Position numbers and translations under genes: made by a program
Assembly: GCA_905221605.1 (NCBI GenBank)
Contig: CAJNDS010001112.1
Span: 2,626,472-2,690,471 of the forward strand
Direction: 5' to 3'
DNA length: 64,000 bases
DNA from: Symbiodinium natans
Taxonomy: Eukaryota; Sar; Dinophyceae; Suessiales; Symbiodiniaceae
In this document: piece after piece, positions 10,376-19,640 of the stretch
Layout of the letters: every line of letters begins with the position of its first letter
Position numbering within the stretch: the first letter of the stretch is position 1
Notes under the pieces: model-generated
Seen by the model: the letters and a program-made list of their open reading frames with translations, nothing else
Database searches by the model: none
Told to the model about the DNA's origin: nothing

Positions 10376-10515
10376 CTATTCGTGGGGAAACTACGCCTAC
10401 CCTGGACAGAACCAGAAAACCTGGCTTGGGCTAGGGGCTGGGCAGTTGGCAACAAAAAACAAGCCCCTAGAACCCCAAATCCTCAAGACCAAACCGCCTG
10501 AACATGCCAAACCCT
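10376..10515 (+). CDS. Exon-like coding block
   Basis: The acceptor AAG is supplied by a CCCTAAG variant unit at the end of an array. The frame is PYSWGNYAYPGQNQKTWLGL, then GAGQLATKNKPLEPQILK, and it runs into the next CCCTAAA array. The 3' boundary is unclear. Confidence 0.4.
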
Positions 10516-10600
10516 CAACCCTAAACCCTAAACCCTAAACCCTAAACCCCAAACCCTAAACCCTAAACCCTAACCCCCAAATGCCATGTAGCCTGGAAAG

Positions 10601-10643
10601 TGGTCGTCGAACGTCAGTTCAGCTCGGCGGGAGGCAAAGCCTG
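10601..10643 (+). CDS. Exon ending at a family-D MITE donor
   Basis: The acceptor is CCTGGAAAG. The frame reads GRRTSVQLGGRQSL and ends at CTG before GTAGCCCAG, the left end of a family-D palindrome. The MITE therefore appears to supply the 5' splice site. Confidence 0.4.
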
Positions 10644-10827
10644 GTAGCCCAGCGGTACCCTTTTCCCTTTTTTGGTTCAAGGTTCCTTTATAATCCAAAA
10701 AGGGTACCCTTATTATAATGTGGTTACTGGGCTACCAAGCAAAATCCCTAAACCCCGAACCCTAAACTCTAAGGCCTAAACCCTAAACCCTAAACCCTAA
10801 ACCCTAACCTCCCCATTCCCCCCAACT

Positions 10828-10918
10828 ATGGACCTGGGAGGCATGTTTGGTGCGCCGCAATCCTCATCACCGCCAAGCAAGAACTGGAGCCGGCTCCAGG
10901 CGCGTTCAATGCAGGGCT
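10828..10918 (+). CDS. Coding-like fragment with ATG
   Basis: The frame MDLGGMFGAPQSSSPPSKNW followed by SRLQARSMQG lies between a CCCTAAA array and a TTTAGGG array. A possible GC donor is GCTTAGGG. A second frame is also open, so orientation is likely but the frame is not certain. Confidence 0.35.
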
Positions 10919-11076
10919 TAGGGTTTAGGGTTTAGGATTTGGGATTTAGGGTTTAGGGGTTAGGGTTTAGGGCTTAGGGTTTAGGGTTTATAGGGTTGCA
11001 TGTTGTTGCTCATGTTGCTCTGGGGTTTAGGGCCTTCGGGGGCTGGGTTTCATGTGGAAGGGTTATAGGGCTTGGA

Positions 11077-11456
11077 CCCTAAGGTTGTACCCCTTGCGTT
11101 TGGGGGACCCTGTTTTAAGATCCTCTAAGGGAGTATAAGGGCCATAGTAGGAGTACATTAAGGGAAGCTCTTGGGGTTACCTTAGGGGAGTATGTTTGTT
11201 GAGTAGATGGGTTTCGTTGAGCGGTCCTATCTCTACAAAAACCAGCTCTCTACACCATGCTTATCCTTTTTTAATGGGCACTAAGAGACTTCGTAAGGGA
11301 CTGTGCCAGGAAACTGGACGGTGTTTCATGATCGAGCACCATACTTGGGATTTGCCTACGTAGACCCCCCTCAATTGTGCTTCCTTTCTTCGTCATGCAC
11401 TGATTTTAAGTTTTTGCAGTGATGCACCGCAAACGAGTGACAATTGGGGGGGTCTA
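11077..11456. mobile_element. Two single-copy palindromes
   Basis: 11077-11191 has arms ACCCTAAGGTTGTACCCC and GGGGTTACCTTAGGGG. 11364-11456 has arms AGACCCCCCTCAATTGT and ACAATTGGGGGGGTCT. The region 11000-11690 shows no convincing exon. Confidence 0.55.
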
Positions 11457-11515
11457 GAGGGGCCCAACCTCTGAATTCTTCCGTCCTTGCAACCTTTGAA
11501 CCGTGCTATCCCTAT

Positions 11516-11624
11516 CCCTAAGGGTCTATGTACCTAAATAGGGAATACTTAGGCCCCAAAGTCCCTATATAGGAGGTACTTTAAGGCCCAAGTACTCCCT
11601 ATTTAGGTACATGGACCCTTAGGG
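11516..11624. mobile_element. MITE family E, near-perfect copy
   Basis: Arms CCCTAAGGGTCTATGTACC and GGTACATGGACCCTTAGGG. Other copies: 36208-36312, 45482-45590, 46228-46331, 57590-57702, and the telomere-interrupted copies at 37274-37412, 41171-41310 and 49960-50092. Confidence 0.85.
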
Positions 11625-11689
11625 CATACCTTCTGCTACTTCACTTGAGAAGTCGCATCCTCTGAGTCGATATAAGATGTGGACAGTCA

Positions 11690-11940
11690 GGGTTTAGGGT
11701 GTAGGGTTTAGGGTTTAGGGTTTAGGGTGTAGGGTTTAGGGTTTAGGGTTTAGGGTTTAGGGTTTAGGGTTTAGGGTTTAGGGTTTAGGGCACCTCGAAA
11801 TCCAAACCAGAAAGCCCTACACCCTCTGATGCTGGATTGTGTCTCTTTTGGGGTATAGGGTTCAGGGTTTCTCCCCTGGCTTGTTGTCCACTAAACCCTA
11901 AACCCTAAACCCTAAACCCTAAACCCTACACCCTAAACAA
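11690..11940. repeat. TTTAGGG array followed by CCCTAAA array
   Basis: TTTAGGG with some TGTAGGG units (11690-11790), 100 bp of unassigned DNA, then CCCTAAA (11892-11938) that runs up to the acceptor of exon 11942-12040. Confidence 0.95.
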
Positions 11941-11941
11941 G

Positions 11942-12040
11942 ATTCCACTTCAGGCTGCTTCGCAGACAGAAGCCTGTCATGCCAGTTGCCAAGCACTGGC
12001 CTGGGTGCAGCACTGAGACCACGCCGGCTTTAGCGGCTGG
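11942..12040 (+). CDS. Exon of unknown basic protein
   Basis: The acceptor is ACAAG at the end of a CCCTAAA array. The donor is GTTTACGG at the start of a TTTAGGG array. The frame reads FHFRLLRRQKPVMPVAKHWP, then GCSTETTPALAAG. Its two trailing bases would be completed by the next exon. No match recognised. Confidence 0.5.
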
Positions 12041-12608
12041 GTTTACGGTTTAGGGTTTAGGGTTTAGGGTTTAGAGTTGTGGCTTAAATCAGGGTAAAGG
12101 GCTTTGTAGGGCTCAGGGGGTTTGCATGGTTTGAGTTGGACCTGGCACCTGGTACATTCTTGACATTACTGTAGGCTCAGTTCATGCTGTGTAGAGATGT
12201 GTTGAAAACTGTGTGAGCAGGATTGGTTTCGAGTCTTCAGTGCAAAAGATGGAGGGTCAAAGAACGACACCGATGCAGTCTGAGCAGAACTTTTTGACAA
12301 CCCCTCTTTGTCCCAGTATGGGCTTAGGGCTTAGGGTTTCAGGGTGTTAGAGTTGTTCATGGCCACCATGCTGGTCAAGCAACCAAACGCTGAACCCTAA
12401 GCAGCTGGCTTACAAGCCCGTACCACTTGGGGTTTAGGGTTTAGGGTTTTCGGGTTTAGTTTTTTTGGTTCAAGGTTCCCCTATAAACTAACCAACCCCC
12501 CAAAAAAGGTGCCCTTATCAGAATATGCTACTGGGCTACCAAGCAAAATCCCTAAACCCGAATCCTAAACCCTAAACCCCAAACCCCAAACCCTAAACCA
12601 TAAACCAG

Positions 12609-12687
12609 GTTTCGTTGGGCCACGTCTTCCAGAGCATGGATCCTGACTGCTTTCCCGAGATGCGGCGGGAAATCCCAGCTGATCAGG
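12609..12687 (+). CDS. Exon-like fragment
   Basis: The acceptor is ATAAACCAG after a CCCTAAA array. The frame reads LGHVFQSMDPDCFPEMRREI, then PADQ. The donor is GTTAGAG. Phase to the next exon does not match, so a boundary is off or the exon belongs elsewhere. Confidence 0.35.
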
Positions 12688-12778
12688 GTTAGAGTTTAGT
12701 GTTTAGGACTTGGAGTTTAGGGTTTAGGGTTTAGGGTTCAGGGTTTAGGGATTAGAACCCCAAATCTACTTTTTGCAG

Positions 12779-13009
12779 GTTGCCTAAGAACCCTAAAATC
12801 AAGGCTCGGGCTCACCTAAACCTCCACAGTACCCGTAAATACTTGCACATGGCTTATCGCCCCTAGTAACTTCATGTGAACGAGGGGTGCCTTGGAGGTT
12901 TACAGTGGGCAATGGGGGGTGGAGAATGATCCAGGTCGGTGATGAATCAACCATCCATGATGGCACGGCCGGTCGGCTGGGGGCGAGGCGAATGAAAAGT
13001 CAGCGATAA
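12779..13009 (+). CDS. Two terminal exons of an unknown gene
   Basis: The exon at 12779-12834 has a strong acceptor (CTACTTTTTGCAG) and a GTAAAT donor, reading LPKNPKIKARAHLNLHST. The exon at 12906-13009 follows GTTTACAG and reads GNGGWRMIQVGDESTIHDGT, then AGRLGARRMKSQR and TAA. One base left from the first is completed by TG of the second. The intron has no telomere array and is 71 bp. The C-terminus is basic. Function unknown. Confidence 0.55.
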
Positions 13010-13079
13010 ACCTCTTGACCCCAAACCCTAAACCCCAAACCCTAAATCCTTAAACCATCACAGTTACACATCGCTGCAG

Positions 13080-13141
13080 GCACGATGGCCAAAGCCCAGG
13101 GCCCTTTTGGCTCAAGCCTACTGTCCATAGCCCCCTTGGGA
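13080..13141 (+). CDS. Exon-like fragment with ATG
   Basis: The acceptor is CATCGCTGCAG. The frame reads MAKAQGPFGSSLLSIAPLG from ATG 13085. The donor is weak (GTTTTT). The bases CCTTTTGGCTCAAG inside it resemble the spliced leader but are explained by the coding frame. Confidence 0.35.
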
Positions 13142-13252
13142 GTTTTTTGTGTTTTTGTAAACAAATCAAGGGAATATTGCATGTACTTTTTTTTATTTAT
13201 AGCATCACTATACATGACCCATGGGGCCTCAACGTACCTCGCAGGGTTTAGC

Positions 13253-13480
13253 ACCCTAAACCCTAAACCCTAAACCCTGAACCCTGAACCCTAAACCCTA
13301 AACCCTAAACCCTAAACCCTAAACCCTAAACCCGAAGCCATGGTCACGAGCCGCGGCTCCATCGTGGCGAAGCTGTCCCTCAGCGTACTCCTGACAGGCC
13401 TTGGCAGCCCCAGTGGTGCCCTCCCTAAACCCTAAACCCTAAACCCTAAACCCTAAACCCTAAACCCTAAACCCTTTCTA
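13253..13480. repeat. Two CCCTAAA arrays around a coding-like 90-bp piece
   Basis: Arrays at 13253-13333 and 13423-13475. The piece between reads MVTSRGSIVAKLSLSVLLTG in one frame but has no clear donor. Confidence 0.8.
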
Positions 13481-13798
13481 GGATGCCCAGTAGTACCCTT
13501 GTTCCCTTTTTTGTGGGGTTAGGTTCCCTGATAAATCCCTTTAAGCAAAAAAGGGCACCCTTTTTAAGCCTAGGTCACTGGGCAGCCTAGCTCTCCCTTT
13601 TCTTGGTTCAAGGTTTCCCTTCTAAACTTAGTAGCTGAGTGAGCACACTTTACACTTTTTGGGATACTATAATCCTCTAGAGAACTGAAAGTGTACACTT
13701 TTTGGGGGGCTTATGACTTATGAACTCAGCAGCTAAGTAAACCTAAACCCTAAACCCCAAACCCTAAAACCCTAAACTGGTTACTGGGCTACCAAAAG

Positions 13799-13850
13799 GC
13801 TGACGGAACCGCTGGAGCATGAGCAGGACTTGGGAGGCTTTGATCGCTAG
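13799..13850 (+). CDS. Terminal exon behind a family-D MITE end
   Basis: The acceptor AAAAG follows GGTTACTGGGCTACC, the right end of a family-D palindrome. The frame reads LTEPLEHEQDLGGFDR to TAG 13848. It is a second case where a family-D copy borders an exon, here on the acceptor side. Confidence 0.45.
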
Positions 13851-14069
13851 GAGGCCCAAGTTGGGTGCCCTTCAACCCTTTTAGGGTTTAGGGTTTGGGG
13901 TTTGGGGTTTAGGGTTTGGGGTTTGGGGGTTCGAGATTCCTGTTGGGGAAGCAACAGCGCCCTTGCCATGATATGGTTACTCGTCTGCCATCTTCCTGGA
14001 GCTAAAATTCAAGGGTTTAGGGTTTAGGGTTTAGGGCCTAGGGTTTAGGGTTTAGGGTTTTCGTGCAAG

Positions 14070-14164
14070 CTTTTCCCGAGTTTTTGGGGGGCCGTGCAGT
14101 TCGTGAGATGATTCAGAGGCAACGGGCGACTGTCAGCACTGCAGAGGTCATGTTCGAACAGCTG
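14070..14164 (+). CDS. Exon with consensus GTAAGT donor
   Basis: The acceptor is CGTGCAAG just after a TTTAGGG array. The frame reads FPEFLGGRAVREMIQRQRAT, then VSTAEVMFEQL, and ends on a codon before GTAAGT at 14165. The retroposed 645-residue gene starts 0.4 kb downstream, probably in the following intron. Confidence 0.55.
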
Positions 14165-14576
14165 GTAAGTTGGATTCGTTTACAGAGGTAAATGCAGCGG
14201 GCATGCGCCCCCTGCACCCTTACGGTGGTTGCCTGAACCCAAAGGGTCCTGAGTACCTACATAGTACAAAGTAGGGGTTTCAATAATAGGAATGACGGAA
14301 TGACTATTATGGTTAAGGTGAGTCAAAATCTTGTCTCACGGTGTATGTCGACTCGCCCCTGGCGCAAGCCCTCCTTTGTGTCTTACTGTCTGGCCTCTGC
14401 GCTGCGCAAGACCTTCTTGTAGTTTAGGGTTTAGGGTTTAGGGTTTAGGGTTTACTGCATCAAATGGCCCCACCCTTCTCCCGTACCCTAGGCTCCTGGT
14501 AAAACTCATGTGCATCGCAAACATGCCAGACAAGCCGGCAACATGAAAACGCCCTAAACCCTAAACCCTAAAGCCC

Positions 14577-14597
14577 CCGTAGCCATTTTGGCTCAAG
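14577..14597 (+). other. Dinoflagellate spliced-leader relict encoded in DNA
   Basis: CCGTAGCCATTTTGGCTCAAG is a full match to the conserved 21-base core of the dinoflagellate spliced leader, which is normally joined to mRNA 5' ends by trans-splicing. Finding it in genomic DNA 43 bp before an ATG, without an SL-RNA donor context after it, marks the downstream gene as reverse-transcribed mRNA. A CCCTAAA array (14551-14573) abuts it upstream. Confidence 0.9.
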
Positions 14598-14639
14598 CCG
14601 TTTTCTGGTTCCGAATTCACAGCCAGAGAACGAATCCTC

Positions 14640-16577
14640 ATGGCGGAAGTTCCTAGAACTGTGCCTGCCACCATCGCATTCAACCGGGACCAATGGAAGT
14701 CTGTTTTTCTGACGGAATCCCGAGAGGAAGCTACCGAAAGGTATGAAGAGTGGATGGAGCTCATGGACAAACAAGAAAAAGAAGCCAAAGGCCCGGTTGA
14801 CTTCCATCTGAGCAACAACGTGAAGTCCGAAATCACAAAGCTGTTCCGCTCCGAGGTTTTCCCAAAGAAATATGCAGTTCAATGGAAGTTCCTAGGATCT
14901 ATCCTCTCTCGTTTAGAGCCCAACGAGCCAATTCCAGACGTAGACGCAGAGCTCTGGAAAGATGGAGCTAAGCGACTCCTGGAAGAACTTACTGAGGGGA
15001 ACAATCTCCGCTCTTCCAAGCCTGCTACGATTTCTACTTTCGCCGAGATCTCAGGATCTTTGGGTGCCTGGGCTCCTCCAAAGATGCCTATGATGGAAGA
15101 GCCCGAAGAGGAGGATGAAGCTTCTGCAGCAAAAGAAGGAGAACCACAAGAAGACGCACCCATGGGTAAAGCAGCTGGAGTGGACACTGAGAATGATCCT
15201 CCTCCAGAGACACCGCTATCTCGGGGAACAAAGAGGAGAACTGGCTTTCAGCGAGAAGGAAGTCAAAGGTCTTCACGGCCAAAGCGCAGAGCCTCTTCGA
15301 ACCAAGAGAAAAATGCCAACACTGGAACGCAGCTCAACGATCTGTTTGGCGATGGGGCTAAAGATGCTTCCTTCGAAGGCTCTGGAGAGGTCCCGCTTTC
15401 TGGAGAAAAGGTGGCGATACCAGCTGACATGATGCCAAGTGGGAGAGCGGAAGAAGGCTCACCAGAAGACTATGATGGTGCTGTTGGAAAAGGTGTGGCA
15501 GGTCGCAAGATTCTCGAGTGCTTGTGCAATTGGGGATCGGAGTTTGGTGTCATGACGCTGTTCTGTGCCGCCCTAATGTCTTCTGTAGGAGCTCTCAACA
15601 CCTCATGCTTGGTGTCTAAAAAGCCTGGAAGCTACAACCCAAAGAAAGCCAAAGCTTTGACGTACGAATCTCTGGCTTCGCGCGCAGGAGTTAAGCGCAA
15701 CAAAGATTGGACTGAAGATCAGTTCCGGCAAGAGATCTTCACTCGCTACTTGATGGTTTACCTTTTGCTGATCTCTCTGATCAGTGGCTCAGACGCAAAC
15801 AGCCCAGCCAAAGCTCTTTCCACTCTGCTCGAGAAGCACGGGCTCGAGATGGCTCTATCTGACGAGTCGGATGGTACTCATGTCACTTCCTTGTACGCAT
15901 CTGCATACATCTACCCCCTGATTGCCTCCGCGCTGGCTGCAATCGGGTCTTCCACAGACCTTTTGTCAACGTATTTCACATCATCGTCTCCTGAGGGATA
16001 CATGTGGAAGCCCTTGTTCTTCCACCGTCCTACGAAATCAGCCCTTCTGAGCCTGCCAGCGCTGGTTGCCATTCCTATGGACATCAAAGCGCGAATCGAA
16101 GCGGGTTGCCGTCCTTGGCATCCTTCAACGCGAATGATCCGCACATCTTACCACTCCTTGAAGGAAGCTCTGGAGGTAGGCTACCTAGAACCCCTGAATG
16201 TCCGAGATGCCAAGCTACTGGTCAACATTTTGGTTAACTTGCGCACGGAGCACCTGACCATAGAGGAAGAGTACACTGGAACTGGGGTGGTTCGCAAAGA
16301 GCCCCTAATCTTGAAACACTTCAGAGTCTCGCAGAGATCCCTCAAGACCCTCTTGCAAAAAGCCATCACGCCCGTAGCTAACCTTCTTGCTTCCGGGTAC
16401 CTGTCACCAGAGGCCTCGACAATTGCCAAACACACGTTGATCCGGCGGTGCCAACCGAAAATAGTGGAAATCAGCAAAGATGCAAAGCCCTTCGTTACAG
16501 CTAAGCAGTTGGCAAAGATGCTATCTGAAACGATGGCGGAACAAGATGCTGACGCAGACGACTCTCTGGACTTGTAG
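14640..16577 (+). CDS. Intronless 645-residue protein of unknown function, retroposed from a trans-spliced mRNA
   Basis: I do not recognise this protein. The ATG at 14640 is the first after the spliced-leader relict, giving a 43-base 5' leader, and the frame is open for 1938 bases to TAG. Residues 1-125 are charged and probably helical. Residues 150-190 are acidic (MEEPEEEDE). Residues 195-222 are basic and hold two NLS-like clusters, TKRR and RPKRR, so a nuclear location is possible. Residues 285-610 look like a compact helical domain, with a hydrophobic stretch at 366-383 (FTRYLMVYLLLISLISGS). The C-terminus is acidic (DADADDSLDL). There is no signal peptide and no catalytic motif I can name. 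The lack of introns contrasts with every neighbour. The intact frame implies recent retroposition or selection. A nucleic-acid-binding or nucleoprotein-like role is possible but unproven. Confidence 0.9.
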   Translation: MAEVPRTVPATIAFNRDQWKSVFLTESREEATERYEEWMELMDKQEKEAKGPVDFHLSNNVKSEITKLFRSEVFPKKYAVQWKFLGSILSRLEPNEPIPDVDAELWKDGAKRLLEELTEGNNLRSSKPATISTFAEISGSLGAWAPPKMPMMEEPEEEDEASAAKEGEPQEDAPMGKAAGVDTENDPPPETPLSRGTKRRTGFQREGSQRSSRPKRRASSNQEKNANTGTQLNDLFGDGAKDASFEGSGEVPLSGEKVAIPADMMPSGRAEEGSPEDYDGAVGKGVAGRKILECLCNWGSEFGVMTLFCAALMSSVGALNTSCLVSKKPGSYNPKKAKALTYESLASRAGVKRNKDWTEDQFRQEIFTRYLMVYLLLISLISGSDANSPAKALSTLLEKHGLEMALSDESDGTHVTSLYASAYIYPLIASALAAIGSSTDLLSTYFTSSSPEGYMWKPLFFHRPTKSALLSLPALVAIPMDIKARIEAGCRPWHPSTRMIRTSYHSLKEALEVGYLEPLNVRDAKLLVNILVNLRTEHLTIEEEYTGTGVVRKEPLILKHFRVSQRSLKTLLQKAITPVANLLASGYLSPEASTIAKHTLIRRCQPKIVEISKDAKPFVTAKQLAKMLSETMAEQDADADDSLDL

Positions 16578-16637
16578 GCCTTGGGTAGCAGCTCCGCAAC
16601 TCAGTTTTGCATGCAGCGGCCTCCTGCAAAAAAAAAA

Positions 16638-17154
16638 TTCCGTGTGCACGGCCACCACTTGCCATGTTGCGCCTCCTGACGCCCGGGGATGACAGACACA
16701 GATGTACGTTGTCGAGTGCGTATAGCCACAGACGGCAGTCACTGCCCGGGACATCGAATGCTGAGGATAGAGTGAAGTCTCACCCGTATAGCCCTTGCCA
16801 CATGTTGCTTTCTAGGAGGAAGGGCCGCTCGGGTTGTACTACTCTGGTAACAGTGTTCATACCTGATCTTTGGACGGCTTGCGGCAACCTCCACGTATCT
16901 TCACTAGGTCGCAGTGTGCCTAGGAATAGTCAGTCGGGTCTGATGGGGGAGGCTTGTTTTCAAGGTGGAAAGGTGATCGAGGTATACTGTTAGCTATCAT
17001 GGTTTGAGCCCCTCTGTTGGACACGCCGATTGGGTCAAAGAACTTCTGTCGGCCAATGGACACGTACCAGTTCGTTTTCAGTTTATCTGGGATCGATCAG
17101 GGGTCAGCTCTTCAGTAATGTGGCTTGGCATTGAACATCTGTCGGTGGTAGGAA
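16638..17154. other. Unassigned DNA after the cDNA insertion
   Basis: Frames of 126-128 codons exist (16607-16993 and 17004-17384) but none shows convincing codon use or splice sites before about 17155. Confidence 0.4.
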
Positions 17155-17370
17155 GTGGGTATGCTGACCCCGGTTGGTTCATTACTGGTGGTCAATGCAC
17201 CCACTCTGGAGATCTCGACAGGACTTGCCTCGCCCGCTTATGCCAGTGTGAGAGTCGAAAACCCCCGGCAAAAGGTGCTTGGCCACAACTTCCTCGGGGC
17301 TTTGCATCAGCCCATGGCGCTGCTCGGCAGGCATCACATGTACCAGCAACAAGCGTCCATCACCTGGTAG
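17155..17370 (+). CDS. Terminal coding block of an unknown protein
   Basis: A frame with good codon use reads LEISTGLASPAYASVRVENP, then RQKVLGHNFLGALHQPMALL and ends ...ASITW at TAG 17368. It stops six bases before a TTTAGGG array. The true start is not fixed: an AG at 17220 could be the acceptor. It could be the last exon of the gene whose exon lies at 14070-14164. Confidence 0.45.
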   Translation: MGMLTPVGSLLVVNAPTLEISTGLASPAYASVRVENPRQKVLGHNFLGALHQPMALLGRHHMYQQQASITW

Positions 17371-17574
17371 CCCATTGGGTTTAGGGTTTAGGGTTTAGGG
17401 TTTAGGGTTTAGGGAGGGTTTAGGGTTAAAGTAACCAACCCCCAAACCGGTGCCCTTATTGTACCATGGTTACTGGGCTGCCGCCTGCAGTATAGCGTTT
17501 CGTGTATGCGCATGCATGATATGCATCTATGCATGTAAGCTGTTATTTCCCATTTCATTCGTTACCTCGGTTGC

Positions 17575-17642
17575 AAGTGTGTGTGTGTAGATCATATATA
17601 TATATACACATATATGTTTATATGCATATACGTACATGTAGG
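17575..17642. repeat. GT and TA microsatellite
   Basis: Short GTGTGT and TATATA tracts with ACATATATG palindromes. Confidence 0.8.
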
Positions 17643-17679
17643 GACATAGCGGGTACTTTGGAACTAAATACACCTCCCT

Positions 17680-18196
17680 AAAACCCTAACCCGTCAACCC
17701 TGCGACGTGGATTCGCCCCAGCTGTGCGGAAGGAAACAACCCCAAACCTGAAATCCTAACCCCTTAACCCTAACCCCTAGACAACCCTAAACCCCAACCC
17801 GAAACCCTAAACCCATCTGGTTCACTCAGACCCTAGAACCCCCAGACCCAAATCCCTAAACCCCAAACCCCAAACCCTAAACCCTAAACCCTAAACCCTA
17901 AGCCCTAAGCCCTAAGCCCCAAACCCTAAACCCTAAACCCTAAACCCTAAACCCTAAACCCTAAACCCTAAACCCTAAACCCTAAACCCTAAACCCTAAA
18001 CCCTAAACCCTAAACCTCCATATTTCCCTCATGTCATCGCTGCCAAGGCCTCAGAAAGCCGTCTCGCGCAACTGCGCCGGGAGCACCGCTGGTCCTTGGA
18101 GGTTTCGGCCTAGAACTCGGGTTTGGTTTAGGGTTTAGGGTTTAGGGTTTAGGGTTTAGGGTTTAGGGTTTAGGGTTTAGGGTTTAGGGTGTAGGG
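17680..18196. repeat. Long CCCTAAA block, exon, TTTAGGG block
   Basis: CCCTAAA from 17853 to 18014, about 20 units, is among the longest arrays in the window, preceded by degenerate units from 17680. After the exon at 18048-18101, TTTAGGG runs 18125-18196. Confidence 0.95.
18048..18101 (+). CDS. Exon, 18 codons
   Basis: Acceptor TGCCAAG and donor GTTTCGG enclose exactly 18 codons, ASESRLAQLRREHRWSLE, likely helical. A 160-bp CCCTAAA array precedes it and a TTTAGGG array follows. Confidence 0.5.
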
Positions 18197-18512
18197 AAAA
18201 AGGCTTACGTTTTATCTTTAGAACCTGGGTTTTAGCTGGTTTTAGAAGGGCTTGTGTTGTTTGGTAGGTTCGTGAGGATACCTCTTATATAGCAATATCA
18301 AAAGCAGAGTGAAGGTAGAGGATGTAGGGCTTGGTTTACAAAGCTTTTTTGGGACATACCCCACGAGGGCATGAACATCAGACAACCCACCCCACATGCG
18401 GAAGACAGACTTTCTGAAATCGGAACCATCTTGTAGCCTAAACCCTAAACCCTAAACCCTAAACCCTAAACCCCCAACCCCCTAAACCCTAAACCCTGGC
18501 TCTTCTACAAAG

Positions 18513-18593
18513 TCCGGATGCCACTATAAAGCTGCAGGAGCTTTTGGCGCAGATCCAGCGTGCTCCAAAGGGGGGCACTCAGACCTGTGGCTT
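18513..18593 (+). CDS. Exon next to a family-G MITE
   Basis: The acceptor is CTCTTCTACAAAG. The frame reads PDATIKLQELLAQIQRAPKG, then GTQTCG. It ends where a family-G palindrome begins (GAACGAGGGAATGAGG). The exact donor is unclear. Confidence 0.4.
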
Positions 18594-18637
18594 GCATGAA
18601 CGAGGGAATGAGGTACCCTATATAATCCCTTAAAGGG

Positions 18638-18772
18638 TCTCTCTCTCTCTCTATATATATATAATATGATTTAAAATAGTATAGTATATTATAATGCATG
18701 TATGTATATAAATATATGTATGTATGTATGTATGTATAGATGTATACACATATATATATATATATATACAGG
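18638..18772. repeat. CT, TA and ATGT microsatellite inside a family-G MITE
   Basis: CTCTCTCT, then TATA, ATGTATGT and TATATATA between the two arms. Confidence 0.85.
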
Positions 18773-19309
18773 GCCCTAATTCCCTCATTCTCTACTAAGG
18801 ACCAGTGGGTGAAGGGTCGACGGTTGAGAGAGCTAGCGCAGCAAGCTTGGTGTCGGATGTCGCGTCTCCCGAAGGGTAGTTCCAAGTATGGGCCCTTGGG
18901 TATCGTAAGGTATATACGGGGTATATAAGGGGTTCCCATTTCAGGGCCCATTTTATAGGACTATGTAACTACCCTGTGGCACTCCCTAAACCTAACCCGA
19001 AACTCTACTAAACCCGAATTTCTGGGTAAATACGATAGACCCCCCCCCCCCCCCCAAACAAAAAACAAAAAAATCAGGTTTTGGCCAGTTATGTCCCAGC
19101 AGCTGGCCCAAGAGTTGCCCCTAAAAGGTGTCCTGAACATGGCTTAGGGTTTAGGGTTTAGGGTTTAGGGTTTAGGGTTAGGGTTTAGGGCTTAGGGTTT
19201 AGCGTTTAGGGTTTAGGGTTTAGGGTTTAGGGCTAGCACAGCGTGAGGGCTTTGTTGTGATGCCATGGGATCGGCTGTTTGGTCTCTCTTTTTGTGCTTC
19301 TTCTTGCAG

Positions 19310-19352
19310 ACATTCCGGGAGCGCTTGGGGACTGCTGGACAGGATGGCCCGG
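19310..19352 (+). CDS. Short complete exon with both splice sites
   Basis: A strong pyrimidine tract (TTTGTGCTTCTTCTTGCAG) precedes TFRERLGTAGQDGP. The donor GTGAG runs straight into TTTAGGG repeats. This is one of the clearest joins of a 5' splice site to a telomere-like array. Confidence 0.5.
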
Positions 19353-19466
19353 GTGAGTTTAGGGTTTAGGGTTTAGGGTTCAGGGTTTAGGGAGTTGTGT
19401 ACTCTGAAATGAACAGCGAAGCATACAATTTTCGTTTCTGGGCTACCAAGTTGCCGTTATGGGGCG

Positions 19467-19640
19467 ATTATCTGCGATTCTACCCTATCATCCCTAAGAG
19501 GGCCCTTGTAATTGGGATGCATTCTGGGGATTCTAAAGACCCAAAAGCCCCCCCTGTTTATCTGCAATTCTACCCTATCATCCCCTAAAAGGGTCCCTTA
19601 TAGGTGGGATTTCAAGACCCAACAGCCCCCCCTGGTGCGG
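19467..19640 (+). repeat. Imperfect tandem duplication, about 86-bp unit
   Basis: TTATCTGCGATTCTACCCTA at 19467 recurs as TTATCTGCAATTCTACCCTA at 19558. Both copies end in CCCAAAAGCCCCCCCTG or CCCAACAGCCCCCCCTGG. Confidence 0.7.

Larger units (their letters stand above)
14577..16637 (+). mobile_element. Processed cDNA insertion (spliced leader + ORF + short 3' UTR + A10)
   Basis: The unit runs from the spliced-leader relict through the 645-codon frame and a 50-base 3' region to ten adenines at 16628-16637. SL at one end and an A-run at the other is the signature of mRNA recycled into the genome, a process known in dinoflagellates. No target-site duplication is evident. The upstream flank is a CCCTAAA array. 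Confidence 0.7.

Noticed and set aside
13103-13116. CCTTTTGGCTCAAG as another spliced-leader relict
   Set aside because: Only 14 bases match, and they are explained by a coding frame (GPFGSS) behind a good acceptor.
16607-16993. 128-codon frame after the retroposed gene
   Set aside because: Starts in the A-tail region, poor codon use, no splice sites; overlaps the 3' end of the insertion.
17853-18014. A chromosome end (true telomere)
   Set aside because: Arrays are short, occur in both orientations throughout, and have unique coding DNA on both sides.
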